27,061 nt of DNA from Bacillota bacterium. Its GTDB lineage: Bacteria > Bacillota > Clostridia > DSM-8532. The position numbers were made by a program, and so were the translations under genes. The DNA is taken from positions 1 to 27,061 of the forward strand of contig JAEXRM010000071.1 of the NCBI GenBank assembly GCA_023440865.1. The letters run 5' to 3'. The notes beneath the pieces are model-generated. The model made no database searches, was not told where the DNA came from, and saw only the letters and a list, made by a program, of their open reading frames with translations. Numbering within the stretch: position 1 is the first letter of the stretch; each line of letters starts with the position of its first letter. Below, piece by piece: positions 16,167-23,459 of this stretch.

Positions 16167-17186
16167 ATGGCTGGTTTCTCCTTGGGTTTGGGCATCGTTC
16201 TTTTCCTCGTCCTGTGCTCCGTCTTCGTCAACGGGTGGACCGACGCCCCCAATGCCATCGCCACGGTGGTATCCACACGCGCGATGCGCCCGAAGCCGGC
16301 CATCGCCATGGCGGCCGTATTCAACCTCATCGGTGCGTGCACGATGGGAACGGCCGTTGCTAACACGGTCGGCAAGATCATCGACATTTCCCCCGGGCAG
16401 AATGGTCTGGTGACCATCGCCGCCGCGCAGTGCGCCATTGTCATCTGGGCCGTATCCGCCTGGGCGTTCGGCATCCCGACAAGCGAGAGCCACGCCCTGA
16501 TCGCGGCACTCACGGGCGCCGGCCTGGCATCCGGCGGCGGCTGGGAGTCGGTCAGCTGGGAGCAGTGGAAGAAGGTGCTTGTCGGACTGGTCGCGTCCTC
16601 GGTGGTCGGCTTCACCGTCGGCCTTGCCCTTGTCGCGCTCGTCGTGCTGATCTTCTCACGTGTGCGGCGCCGGCATGCGAACAGTTTCTTCACTGTCGGC
16701 CAGATTGTCTCGGCCGCCTCGATGGCCTTCACGCACGGCGCGCAGGACGGCCAGAAATTCGCCGGCATCTTCGCCCTGGCGCTGGCCACGGGCATTCCCA
16801 CCCTGAACATGATGTCGGGAGGCAAGCTTCACATCCCGCTGTGGATCCTCATCCTGGTGGCGCTGGTCATGGGATTCGGCACCTCCATCGGCGGGTACCG
16901 CATCATCAAGACGATGGGCATGGACATGGTCAAGCTGGAACGATATCAGGGCTTCACGGCGGAAATCGCCGCATCGGGCTGCATGACCGTCCTGACATGG
17001 CTCGGCATCCCGGTATCCACCACGCAGATGAAGGCCACCGCCATCATGGGTGTCGGTGCCATCCGAGGCACGCGCGCCATCAACTGGAAGGTGGTTGGCG
17101 ACATGGTGCTGGCCTGGGTGCTGACATTCCCCGCCTGCTTCCTCATCGGATTCGTCATGACGAAGGTTTTCACCCGCATATTCTGA
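16167..17186 (+). CDS. pit: Pit-family inorganic phosphate transporter
   Basis: Low-affinity, ion-coupled phosphate permease, 339 aa, about ten membrane helices. The repeated PHO4 signatures are seen: VNGWTDAPNAIATVVSTRAM (22-41) and, in the second half, THGAQDGQKFAGIFALAL, with SESHALIAALTGAG and PVSTTQMKATAIMGVG. Each signature keeps its Asp; the first Asn of the usual GxND is altered, as in other members. The ATG at 16167 has GGAGG (16156-16160). It is followed by a DUF47 gene, the standard pairing for this family. Confidence 0.95.
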   Translation: MAGFSLGLGIVLFLVLCSVFVNGWTDAPNAIATVVSTRAMRPKPAIAMAAVFNLIGACTMGTAVANTVGKIIDISPGQNGLVTIAAAQCAIVIWAVSAWAFGIPTSESHALIAALTGAGLASGGGWESVSWEQWKKVLVGLVASSVVGFTVGLALVALVVLIFSRVRRRHANSFFTVGQIVSAASMAFTHGAQDGQKFAGIFALALATGIPTLNMMSGGKLHIPLWILILVALVMGFGTSIGGYRIIKTMGMDMVKLERYQGFTAEIAASGCMTVLTWLGIPVSTTQMKATAIMGVGAIRGTRAINWKVVGDMVLAWVLTFPACFLIGFVMTKVFTRIF

Positions 17187-17330
17187 CATGGTTCCACCGC
17201 GGCATCTGGTATGGAAGAACGACCGCCGACAGCGTGTCCGCAACCGAGGGTGCGGAATCCGGACTGCGCGGGCAGTCATGGCATCGGCACACGACCGGCC
17301 CGAAGGCGGACCGGCATGATGGAGGAGACA

Positions 17331-17984
17331 ATGGCCAACAAGGAAGCAAAATCCACGGAGAAGCAGGCGCGCAAGGACAAGAAGCAGGATTGGTTCGACA
17401 TGTACATCGAAGCCGTCATGTGCGCGCGCGAGGCTGGACACCAACTGTATGGCATGCTGACGATGTACGAGCACCTCGAGTTGAAGACGCGGGAGATCAA
17501 GGAACTCGAGCACAAGGGTGATGCCTACCTCCACGACTTTTTCGAGAAGCTGACCAACGCGTTCATCACCCCGGTCGACCGCGACGCGATGGGCGACATG
17601 ATGCGTTCCATCGACAACATCACCGACAACATCGAGCATTCGGCCAGCAAATTCCTCATTTATGACATCAAGACCGTATCCCCGCACGCCATCGCGATGA
17701 CGGAGGTCATGAACGAGTGCCTGGCCGCCCTGGTCGAGGCATCCGTCGAATTCCGCAGCTACAAGAAGAGCACGCGGCTGCGCGACCTCATCATCGAGGT
17801 CAACCGCCTCGAGGAGGTGGGCGACCAGCTCTACCGAAAGGCTGTCAGCGAGCTGTTCCGGAATCCGGAGAATGTCCTTGACGTGCTCCGGTGGAAGGAC
17901 ATCTTCGATACCATGGAGACCGTTCTCGATTCCTGCGAGGATGTGGCGGACTACATGGAGACGGTGCTGCTGATGGTGGGGTGA
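17331..17984 (+). CDS. DUF47 (PhoU-like) partner of Pit
   Basis: Soluble all-helical protein, 217 aa. Typical segments are IKELEHKGDAYLHDFFEKL, FITPVDRDAMGDMMRSIDNITDNIEH and EEVGDQLYRKAVSELF with DTMETVLDSCEDVADYMETV at the end, where acidic E/DxxxD clusters bind metal in PhoU-like proteins. It probably regulates the Pit transporter encoded 144 bases upstream. The ATG at 17331 is favoured by GGAGGAG (17321-17327); ATG codons at 17316 and 17319 would add a few residues. The intergenic gap can form a hairpin (GTCCG...CGGAC) but shows no clear promoter. Confidence 0.9.
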   Translation: MANKEAKSTEKQARKDKKQDWFDMYIEAVMCAREAGHQLYGMLTMYEHLELKTREIKELEHKGDAYLHDFFEKLTNAFITPVDRDAMGDMMRSIDNITDNIEHSASKFLIYDIKTVSPHAIAMTEVMNECLAALVEASVEFRSYKKSTRLRDLIIEVNRLEEVGDQLYRKAVSELFRNPENVLDVLRWKDIFDTMETVLDSCEDVADYMETVLLMVG

Positions 17985-18039
17985 ACCGCCAGCGGCGGGA
18001 TGAACGGCCGATGATGGGACGAACCGCCGATGGCGGGAT
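17983..18039. repeat. Three tandem 19-bp repeats
   Basis: Three imperfect 19-base units start at 17983, 18002 and 18021, with the pattern GAACSGCC(N)..GGGAY. Units 1 and 3 each contain a CCGCC/GGCGG dyad. The first unit starts inside the stop codon of the DUF47 gene. Confidence 0.65.
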
Positions 18040-18104
18040 CATCCAGTGAACATCCGTCCGCAACGGCATCACGCGCACGAACGGCATGTTGCGCAAGTCA
18101 TGAG

Positions 18105-18137
18105 AGGGACCTCCGGTGTTGCCGGACCGTCCCTTTT
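18105..18137 (+). terminator. Terminator of the pit operon
   Basis: GGGAC...CCGG (18106-18115) pairs with CCGG...GTCCC (18122-18133) around a short loop with a small internal mismatch, followed by TTTT. It ends the pit-DUF47 unit about 120 bases after the DUF47 stop codon. Confidence 0.7.
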
Positions 18138-18246
18138 CCCATATGCGTGGTCATGCGTTTTTTCTCATGGGGACTGCCGCCGTGGCCCATGCATGCCGAT
18201 ATATGTGGTGAGACGCCGCTTCGGGCGTGGAAAGGGGGGGCGGACG

Positions 18247-19356
18247 ATGTCAACCGATGGCATCACCCTGTTGCGACAAGGAACGGCAGCCAGTGCCTGG
18301 AGAGGCTTGCAGGCGACATCAGCCGGTTCCGGCGACGCCGTGTTCTCCGATATCTTGGCCACCACGCTGGCGGCGGAAGCGGATGCGGGGGTCGCCCGGT
18401 CGGCTGTGGCGGGCGCGGGCATCACGCCTGCGGGGGATGCGCGGACGATCACCGCTGGTGCCGGTTCGCCCGCAGCCACCCAGGGCCTGACCGCCGATGT
18501 GCCGTGGAATGTGCAGCAGCCGGTCGTCCCGGCAGACGGAACCCTTCTCGTGGAAACACCCGGTCTGCTCCGCACGACGGGAAACGCCGAGGCGGATGAT
18601 CTGGTTGGGCGGGTGATGCGCCTGCGTACCGCGGGAGGATTGACTGCAGCGGAGGCGGATCGCGATGTCGCGGCCGCCCAGAGCCTGCTGGTCGCCCAGG
18701 GGTATGGCGTGGGTTCCTTCGGACCATATGGCAATGGGGTGGACGGCATCCTGGGTCCGGTGACATCGGATGCGCTGCGCCGGTTCCAGCGCGACCGGGG
18801 TCTTGCCGAGACAGGAACGCTGACTGAAGAGACCGCCGCGCGACTGCTTGCCGGCGGCACACCGATGCTGGACGCGATCACGGCACGCTGGCAGACGACG
18901 TTGGCTGACAGTGCGTTCTCAGCCACGGCCTACCAGGGAACGGCCAATCCTTTCTGGTATGTCCGTTTTGTTGCGGAGGCCGGTGATGACGAGGACACCA
19001 TGGGAGACATCGACCCGGTGTTCAAGGGTCGGCTGGCCGCTCTCGCACGTGACGCGGGCGCCTCGGCCGAGTTCGGGGAGGGCCTGCGCAGTCTGGATCG
19101 TCAGGCGGAACTGTACCGGCAGTACCTCGACGGGACGGGCGCCCTTGCCGCGAAGCCCGGGCAAAGCCTCCACAACATGGGACTGGCCGTGGACACGCGG
19201 AGTGCGTGGCTGCTTGCGCTGGGGGATGGCCTGCCTGTGGAGCGCCAGACGGCGCTGCTTGAATACGGGTTGTGCAAGCCGCTGGCTGATGCGGCAGGTG
19301 TCGCCCGCGAGGCATGGCACGTCGTGCCGGTCGAGGCGCACACCCAGAAGGTGTGA
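18247..19356 (+). CDS. Peptidoglycan-binding M15-type peptidase (VanY/DD-carboxypeptidase-like)
   Basis: 369 aa, predicted zinc peptidase acting on cell-wall peptides. Residues about 140-202 form a peptidoglycan-binding domain (AAQSLLVAQGYGVG, GVDGILGPVTSDALRRFQRD). Residues about 250-365 carry the M15 site: EGLRSLDRQAELY, SLHNMGLAVDTR with His309 and Asp316, and EAWHVVPV with Glu355 and His358. The first 110 residues are Ala/Gly/Thr-rich and low in complexity, with no signal peptide or membrane helix. This is odd for a wall enzyme and suggests a non-classical route, phage-type release or a wrong start. The ATG at 18247 follows an A/G-rich site (AAAGGGGGG). An in-frame ATG at 18046 lies upstream of the pit terminator and is rejected. 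The gene stands alone. Confidence 0.82.
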   Translation: MSTDGITLLRQGTAASAWRGLQATSAGSGDAVFSDILATTLAAEADAGVARSAVAGAGITPAGDARTITAGAGSPAATQGLTADVPWNVQQPVVPADGTLLVETPGLLRTTGNAEADDLVGRVMRLRTAGGLTAAEADRDVAAAQSLLVAQGYGVGSFGPYGNGVDGILGPVTSDALRRFQRDRGLAETGTLTEETAARLLAGGTPMLDAITARWQTTLADSAFSATAYQGTANPFWYVRFVAEAGDDEDTMGDIDPVFKGRLAALARDAGASAEFGEGLRSLDRQAELYRQYLDGTGALAAKPGQSLHNMGLAVDTRSAWLLALGDGLPVERQTALLEYGLCKPLADAAGVAREAWHVVPVEAHTQKV

Positions 19357-19394
19357 TGCCCGTGTCCGCAAACGGCTTATAGTGGATTGTTCCC

Positions 19395-19423
19395 TTGTAG
19401 CCGCGCGCGGAGCGCCGTAGAAT
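19395..19423 (+). promoter_or_regulatory. Candidate sigma-A promoter 1
   Basis: TTGTAG (19395-19400), a 17-base spacer, and TAGAAT (19418-19423). The -10 matches the consensus at five of six positions. It would start a transcript near 19430. Confidence 0.5.
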
Positions 19424-19429
19424 GTACTT

Positions 19430-19577
19430 GTACGGTGCACACCGCACACGCGCGGCTTCCGGGGCCGACTTTCGCAAGAAAGGAAGTGATCCAGTTGATT
19501 CACAACAAGGAGGTGGCTGTCGTCTGACAGCCGCCCGGAGGGGCTTCCCGGCGGCCAACGCCCCGGGGGGCCCTTTT
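19430..19577 (+). ncRNA. Candidate small RNA or leader, unit 1
   Basis: About 150 bases from the predicted start to a terminator-like hairpin. It contains a perfect hairpin GGCTGTC-GTCT-GACAGCC (19515-19532) that begins just after a strong AAGGAGG (19507-19513) with no start codon behind it. A 10-codon reading frame TTG...TGA (19495-19527), preceded by AGGAAG, runs into that hairpin. This could be an attenuator leader peptide or a chance frame. Confidence 0.4.
19531..19577 (+). terminator. Terminator-like hairpin, unit 1
   Basis: GCCC-GGA-GGGGC pairs with GCCCC-GGG-GGGC around a 15-base loop, with a 3x3 internal mismatch, and ends in CCTTTTCTT (to 19580). Confidence 0.5.
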
Positions 19578-19673
19578 CTTGTGCGGGTCTTGCCGCGAAC
19601 GGCATAAGCGCGGCCCTCATCCGGACGGATGCATCCGGAGGTGGGCGCGAATGGTTCCGAAATGTTTTTGCGC

Positions 19674-19703
19674 TTGACGCTCCGGTATGGGAAGTCATAT
19701 ACT
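19674..19703 (+). promoter_or_regulatory. Sigma-A promoter 2
   Basis: TTGACG (19674-19679), an 18-base spacer, TATACT (19698-19703). Each hexamer matches the consensus at five of six positions, among the best matches in the window. Predicted start near 19710. The spacer is locally AT-richer than the surroundings. Confidence 0.72.
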
Positions 19704-19801
19704 GTCATTGTCCGAAGCGCCATCGCCTCGGACCCCACGGCGGCGCACAGGCTGTTTCGGCCGAAGGCGTGCTGAATCATAAGAAGGGAGTCAGTGAAAA
19801 G

Positions 19802-19852
19802 ATGAAGATCAAGAACAGGAATATTGCCATTGCAGAGGTCACCCTGTCTTAA
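19802..19852 (+). CDS. Possible 16-aa leader peptide
   Basis: ATG at 19802 to TAA at 19850-19852 encodes MKIKNRNIAIAEVTLS. AGAAGGGAG lies about 12 bases or more upstream. Codon choice (AAG, ATC, ATT) is AT-richer than the neighbouring genes. Position downstream of a strong promoter and before a terminator suits a leader peptide, but there is no run of one amino acid. Could be chance. Confidence 0.3.
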   Translation: MKIKNRNIAIAEVTLS

Positions 19853-19971
19853 CTGAATCAAGAGCGGCCGCACCCGGTCCTTTCGGACGCGTCCCACCAT
19901 CTTTGGGCGATGAGGCGGGGTTGTTGCCGCGAACACGGAGTATTCCCTTCCACCTGGATGATACAGGCAGG

Positions 19972-19999
19972 AGCATGATGTGGGAATCATGCTTTTTTT
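19972..19999 (+). terminator. Strong intrinsic terminator
   Basis: AGCATGAT (19972-19979) and ATCATGCT (19986-19993) form a perfect 8-bp stem around a 6-base loop. Seven T (19993-19999) follow. It closes unit 2, or attenuates read-through into the gene at 20137. Confidence 0.88.
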
Positions 20000-20136
20000 G
20001 TGTCCGTGATGGGGTATCCGTTGCGGACCTTTTCATTTCCTCCGGGAAATGGAATGGCGCCCACACCCGGTGCCCGGGTGCGGAGACTTCCCCTGGTCCG
20101 TACGGGATGCCCCTCGCAATTGAGGAGTGTGTCGCT

Positions 20137-20448
20137 GTGAAATACATCAATGCAAAGGAAGTCCTTCCTGAAACCCTTCTGCTGCAGCTGCAGGAATACG
20201 TCCAGGGCAAGATGATCTACATACCCGGCCGCGACGCGGAGCGTGCCGCCTGGGGCGAGTCCAACGGCACCCGCGCGCAGTACCTGGAACGCAATCGGGA
20301 AATCGTCACACTCTACCGCAGCGGCCTGCGGGTCGACGACCTGGCCGAACGGTATCACCTTTCACCGTGCAGCATCCGCAAGATCGTCCACGGCAAGGCG
20401 GGCCATGATATCCTTTCGCGCTACATGCCGGAAGGAAAGCCCGCGTGA
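20137..20448 (+). CDS. CD3324-family (Mor-like) small DNA-binding protein
   Basis: 103 aa. The pattern KYINAKEVLPETLLLQLQEYVQGKMIYIPG, then WGESNGTRAQYLERNREIVTLYRSG and a helix-turn-helix, VDDLAERYHLSPCSIRKIVHG, matches the small Firmicutes CD3324 family, related to the Mor activator fold. A regulatory role is likely but its target is unknown. The GTG at 20137 is chosen because GAGGAG (20122-20127) lies 9 bases upstream and the family starts here. The last 28 bases overlap the 3' end of the convergent ybaK gene. Confidence 0.85.
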   Translation: MKYINAKEVLPETLLLQLQEYVQGKMIYIPGRDAERAAWGESNGTRAQYLERNREIVTLYRSGLRVDDLAERYHLSPCSIRKIVHGKAGHDILSRYMPEGKPA

Positions 20449-20912
20449 GTCACGTCATGAAAGACGGCACGGGCGAGACGCACCAGGGAGGAGGGCGGCA
20501 CCTCCACCTGGAACCCGATTTTTCCGGCACTCACGATGAGTGTCGCAAGGCCTTCCGCAGATCCGTCAACGACGGTCGGGAAGGCCTTTTTCATGCCAAA
20601 GGGCGAACATCCGCCGCGCACGTAGCCCGTCGTCCGTTCCAGGTCCGCAGGTTTGAGCATGGCGAGCGATTTCTCTCCCACGGCGCGTGCGGCGGCCTTC
20701 AGATCGAGTTCCCGGCATACGGGTATCACAAAGACACAAACGCCCCGGACGGGGCCAACCGTCACCAGGGTTTTGAACACCTTGCCCGGATCCTCGCCGA
20801 TGCGGGCCGCCACGGTCTCCCCATCCGGCACCGTGTCGCCGGCCTCATAGGCATGCACCCTGTAGGGGACGCCCGCCTTTTCGAGCAGACGCATCGCATT
20901 TGTCTTGTCCAT
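20421..20912 (-). CDS. ybaK: YbaK/EbsC-family aminoacyl-tRNA deacylase
   Basis: 163 aa, predicted to hydrolyse mischarged Cys-tRNA(Pro) or a related tRNA in the cytoplasm. The family pattern is complete: KTNAMRLLEKAGVPYRVHAY, KVFKTLV with the catalytic Lys47, VFVIPVCRELDLKAAARAVG and TTGYVRGGCSPFGMKKAFP. The ATG at 20912 begins at the usual family start; its ribosome site (GGAAGGAT, about 15 bases away) is weak. A GTG at 20960 would add 16 residues. It overlaps the CD3324-family gene tail to tail by 28 bases and contains a + strand terminator. Confidence 0.93.
   Translation of the reverse strand: MDKTNAMRLLEKAGVPYRVHAYEAGDTVPDGETVAARIGEDPGKVFKTLVTVGPVRGVCVFVIPVCRELDLKAAARAVGEKSLAMLKPADLERTTGYVRGGCSPFGMKKAFPTVVDGSAEGLATLIVSAGKIGFQVEVPPSSLVRLARAVFHDVTHAGFPSGM
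20547..20591 (+). terminator. Terminator embedded antisense within ybaK
   Basis: AAGGCCTTCC (20547-20556) and GGAAGGCCTT (20579-20588) pair over 10 bp. Inside the loop CCGTC-AAC-GACGG forms a second helix. TTTTT (20587-20591) follows. It lies 99 bases after the CD3324-family stop codon and inside the ybaK coding region on the opposite strand. Confidence 0.7.
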
Positions 20913-20981
20913 CGTTGCCACAGTCCCATCCTTCCGGGCGCAGTCCGGCCGTGAAGCCACCCTGCGGACGGCCTGACGCCG

Positions 20982-21022
20982 CTCCGTGCCTTCTCTGTGC
21001 CTTCTCCGTGCCGTTCCGTGCC
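20982..21022. repeat. Short tandem repeat of CTCCGTGCCTT type
   Basis: Three units of 11-12 bases (20982, 20993, 21004) plus a partial fourth (CCGTGCC at 21016). They lie in the ybaK 5' leader. Confidence 0.6.
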
Positions 21023-21052
21023 TGCCGCCGGTTGCACCTGCTCCTTCCCCTC

Positions 21053-21081
21053 ATCATACAGGGAACACAGCGGGCTGTCAC
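21053..21081 (-). promoter_or_regulatory. ybaK promoter
   Basis: On the - strand GTGACA (21081-21076), 17 bases, TATGAT (21058-21053). Each hexamer has one mismatch to the consensus. It gives a leader of about 130 bases. Confidence 0.68.
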
Positions 21082-21287
21082 CGCCATGCAGCGTGCGGAC
21101 CACTCAATCTTTCTTTCAGACACCGGCGGTATCATGGGAGCATGGCAGGCGCTCCGGTTCCTCCGCAGCATCCTGCCGGGAGCTCCCCGCGGGATGGCTT
21201 GATTCGCACGATCCGGTCACCTGCGGACGACAGTCGGCACAAGGCTTGAACGCCCACGCGGCGTGTATCAGGAAAGGTTGGTATCCC

Positions 21288-23294
21288 ATGCACATGCAGA
21301 TGAAGAAGCGAAAGGGCGGCATGCTGTCCGCCTCCCTCGCCGCCATGATGACCGCGTCGATCCTTTCGGCCTGCTCCGGCACGACCGCGGCGACACATGC
21401 GTCCGCCGGAGGAGCCGAAACGATAGTCGCAGCGGCAGGTACCGTCTCCGCCACGGCGGCGGGGGCATCCGGCTCGGTGCTGCCGTCAACGGACGGCTCG
21501 ACGACGGCGGTGAACCTGTCCGATGGCAACCCGCGCACCTCCGGCGTCAGCTATGATGCGATCGACACCGATGAAGCCTGGCAGGCCGATGCCGCAACTG
21601 CCATCACGTTCCGCGACGGTGGCGCTGACATCGCGGGCACCGGCGCGACCCTGACGGGTGGCGTTGTCACCATCACACTCCCGGGCACCTACGTGCTCGA
21701 AGGGGCATCCGCCGATGCCTGCCTCATTGTCCATACGGAGCTTGATGACGCCGTCCGGCTGGTTCTGAACGGTGTGTCGCTCGCGAATGCCGACGCGTCT
21801 CCCATCCAGGTCAGAAAGGGCAAGAAGCTCGTGCTGCTGCTGGCTGAAGGCACGGACAACCGCATTTCCGACGGCACGGCCGGCCAGGATGCGCATCTGG
21901 GCGCGGATGATCCCGATGCGGCGATCTGGAGCAAGGGCGACATCACCATCAACGGCACCGGAACGCTGACGGTCGAAGCCTATCGCAAGATTGGGATCAG
22001 CAGCAAGGACGGGCTGAAGATCGTTTCCGGCACGGTCAACATCAAGGCTGTGTCCGACGGCATCAAGGCACGCGACTATGTGGCCGTCGCCGGTGGCGAC
22101 TTGACGGTCGATGCGGGCGCGGACGGCATCCAGGCCAGCAACGGCGAGGCTGCAGACAAGGGGTTCGTCGCCATGGAGGGCGGTCGCATCCGCATCACGG
22201 CGCAAAAGGACGGCATCCAGGCGGAAACCGACATCCTGCTGCTGGCAGGCGACATCGCCATCCTGTCAGGCGGAGGGACCGCCAATGCGCCGGTCCATCA
22301 GGAAGCCGACATGTGGGGAGGCATGGGTGGACGGAACGCCACAACCGCCGCCGCATCGGACGCCACCGTCAGCCAGAAGGGCCTGAAGGCGGCGGACGGG
22401 ATCCTGATCGCCGGCGGCACGCTCACGGTGGATGCCGCGGATGACACCATCCATTCGGACAATGTCGTGCTGATCGAAGGCGGCACGCTCACACTGGCTG
22501 CCGGAGACGACGCGGTTCACGGCGGCAGCGCCGTGATCGTGGAGGACGGCACGATCGACATCACGGCCAGCTACGAGGCCTTCGAGAGCCTGGCGATCAC
22601 CATCAACGGCGGCCGGATCGACATGGTCTCGGCGGACGACGGCTTCAACTGCGCCGGCGGTGCGGACAATTCCTCCGGCATGCAGGACATGTTCGCCGTG
22701 ACCGAAGGCGCGATGCTCGCCATCAACGGCGGCACCATCCACCTCAATGCCGGTGGCGACGGTCTCGACAGCAACGGTTCCATCGCGATGACCGGCGGCA
22801 CGGTGGTCGTGTACGGCCCGACCGCAAGCAACAATGGCGCCATCGACTACAACGGCACCTTCCAGCTCACCGGCGGCAGCCTCCTGGCTGTCGGCAGCGC
22901 CGGCATGGCGGAAGCCCCGGACTCTTCCTCGACCCAGAACATCCTGTCCGTCACCCTCGGCCAGTCCCAGGCGGCCGGCACGCTGGTGCGCATCGTGGAC
23001 AGCGCGGGGTTGACCGTGCTTGCGGCGGCACCGGAAAAGGACTATCAGTCCGTGGTCTTCTCCTCGGCCGCACTGAAAACCGGGGAGAGCTATACCGTCC
23101 TCACCGGAGGAACCGCCACCGGCACCGTCGTCAACGGCATCTACACGGAGGGCGCGTACAGCGGGGGAACCGAACAGGCGAGCCTGACGGTCTCCTCCGT
23201 CCTCACAACGTACGGAGCATCCGGTGGCTGGGGGGGCATGAAGGGCGGCATGGGCGGCATGCCCGGCGGAGCCCGGCCGGCGCGCACCCGTTGA
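21288..23294 (+). CDS. Beta-helix lipoprotein (carbohydrate-binding-like, DUF4353 type)
   Basis: 668 aa, predicted lipid-anchored surface protein. A basic N-terminus (MKKRKGG) and hydrophobic stretch lead to the lipobox LSAC with Cys29. A low-complexity Ala/Thr/Ser linker runs to about residue 80. From about 170 on, the protein is built of repeats of roughly 20-24 residues such as DGIQAS, ADGILIAGGTLTVDAADDTIHSD and DDAVHGG, the pattern of a right-handed parallel beta-helix. Many acidic residues in these turns suggest calcium. The tail is Gly/Met-rich (GGWGGMKGGMGGMPGG). AGGAAAGG (21270-21277) supports the ATG at 21288. Homologues are annotated carbohydrate-binding, often near VTC and CotH genes, which are absent here. 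The ligand is unknown. Confidence 0.85.
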   Translation: MHMQMKKRKGGMLSASLAAMMTASILSACSGTTAATHASAGGAETIVAAAGTVSATAAGASGSVLPSTDGSTTAVNLSDGNPRTSGVSYDAIDTDEAWQADAATAITFRDGGADIAGTGATLTGGVVTITLPGTYVLEGASADACLIVHTELDDAVRLVLNGVSLANADASPIQVRKGKKLVLLLAEGTDNRISDGTAGQDAHLGADDPDAAIWSKGDITINGTGTLTVEAYRKIGISSKDGLKIVSGTVNIKAVSDGIKARDYVAVAGGDLTVDAGADGIQASNGEAADKGFVAMEGGRIRITAQKDGIQAETDILLLAGDIAILSGGGTANAPVHQEADMWGGMGGRNATTAAASDATVSQKGLKAADGILIAGGTLTVDAADDTIHSDNVVLIEGGTLTLAAGDDAVHGGSAVIVEDGTIDITASYEAFESLAITINGGRIDMVSADDGFNCAGGADNSSGMQDMFAVTEGAMLAINGGTIHLNAGGDGLDSNGSIAMTGGTVVVYGPTASNNGAIDYNGTFQLTGGSLLAVGSAGMAEAPDSSSTQNILSVTLGQSQAAGTLVRIVDSAGLTVLAAAPEKDYQSVVFSSAALKTGESYTVLTGGTATGTVVNGIYTEGAYSGGTEQASLTVSSVLTTYGASGGWGGMKGGMGGMPGGARPARTR

Positions 23295-23406
23295 CCGGAT
23301 GCGTGGGACGCGATCCTGCGAACCGGCCGGCCCTGGCATCGCGGGATGCGGCTGTACCGGCCGCTCCCGGATGCCAGGCATGTGATGCGCCAATCAGTCG
23401 AAGCCG

Positions 23407-23441
23407 CACGAAGCCGGCCGGGCGTTCCGGCCGGCTTCGTG
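23407..23441 (+). terminator. 15-bp hairpin after the lipoprotein gene
   Basis: CACGAAGCCGGCCGG (23407-23421) and its perfect complement (23427-23441) surround a 5-base loop. No T-tract follows on either strand, so termination would rest on the very stable stem. It lies 113 bases after the stop codon. Confidence 0.6.
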
Positions 23442-23459
23442 GCGTCCGGCCCGCCACTA

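Larger units (their letters stand above)
19710..19999 (+). ncRNA. Candidate structured RNA or attenuated leader, unit 2
   Basis: About 290 bases between promoter 2 and a strong terminator, 137 bases before the CD3324-family gene. Visible helices include GTCCGA/TCGGAC (19710-19732), a TTTCGGCCGAA palindrome (19755-19765) inside GCAC/GTGC arms, and GTCC-TTTC-GGAC (19878-19889). TTCCC near 19944 can pair with GGGAA (19982-19986), which would break the terminator stem and so act as an antiterminator. A 16-codon frame (listed separately) lies inside. No known riboswitch core was recognised. Confidence 0.45.
19357..20136. other. 780-bp region without a long gene, rich in RNA signals
   Basis: No ORF of convincing length or composition lies here. 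Two promoter-like and terminator-like pairs define two short rightward units (19395-19577 and 19674-19999). Between them is a perfect 12-bp palindrome, CGGATGCATCCG (19626-19637). After the second terminator more dyads occur, including CACCCGG/CCGGGTG (20073-20089). I could not match the region to a named riboswitch, T-box, 6S RNA, tmRNA, SRP RNA or RNase P RNA. Confidence 0.6.
20913..21287. other. Divergent region between ybaK and the lipoprotein gene
   Basis: 375 bases without a convincing gene. It holds the ybaK promoter and the tandem repeat noted separately. For the lipoprotein gene only a -10-like TATCAT (21130-21135) without a good -35 was seen. Confidence 0.5.

Noticed and set aside
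18046..18246. Upstream extension of the M15 peptidase to an ATG at 18046
   Set aside because: It would read through the terminator at 18105-18137, and the extra residues show no signal peptide or domain.
19858..19999. SAM, TPP or T-box riboswitch
   Set aside because: Fragments such as TCAAGAGCGG and CTGGATGATAC resemble parts of SAM-I and TPP aptamers, and the - strand has a T-box-like GGTGGGACGCG, but the rest of each conserved core is missing or in the wrong order.
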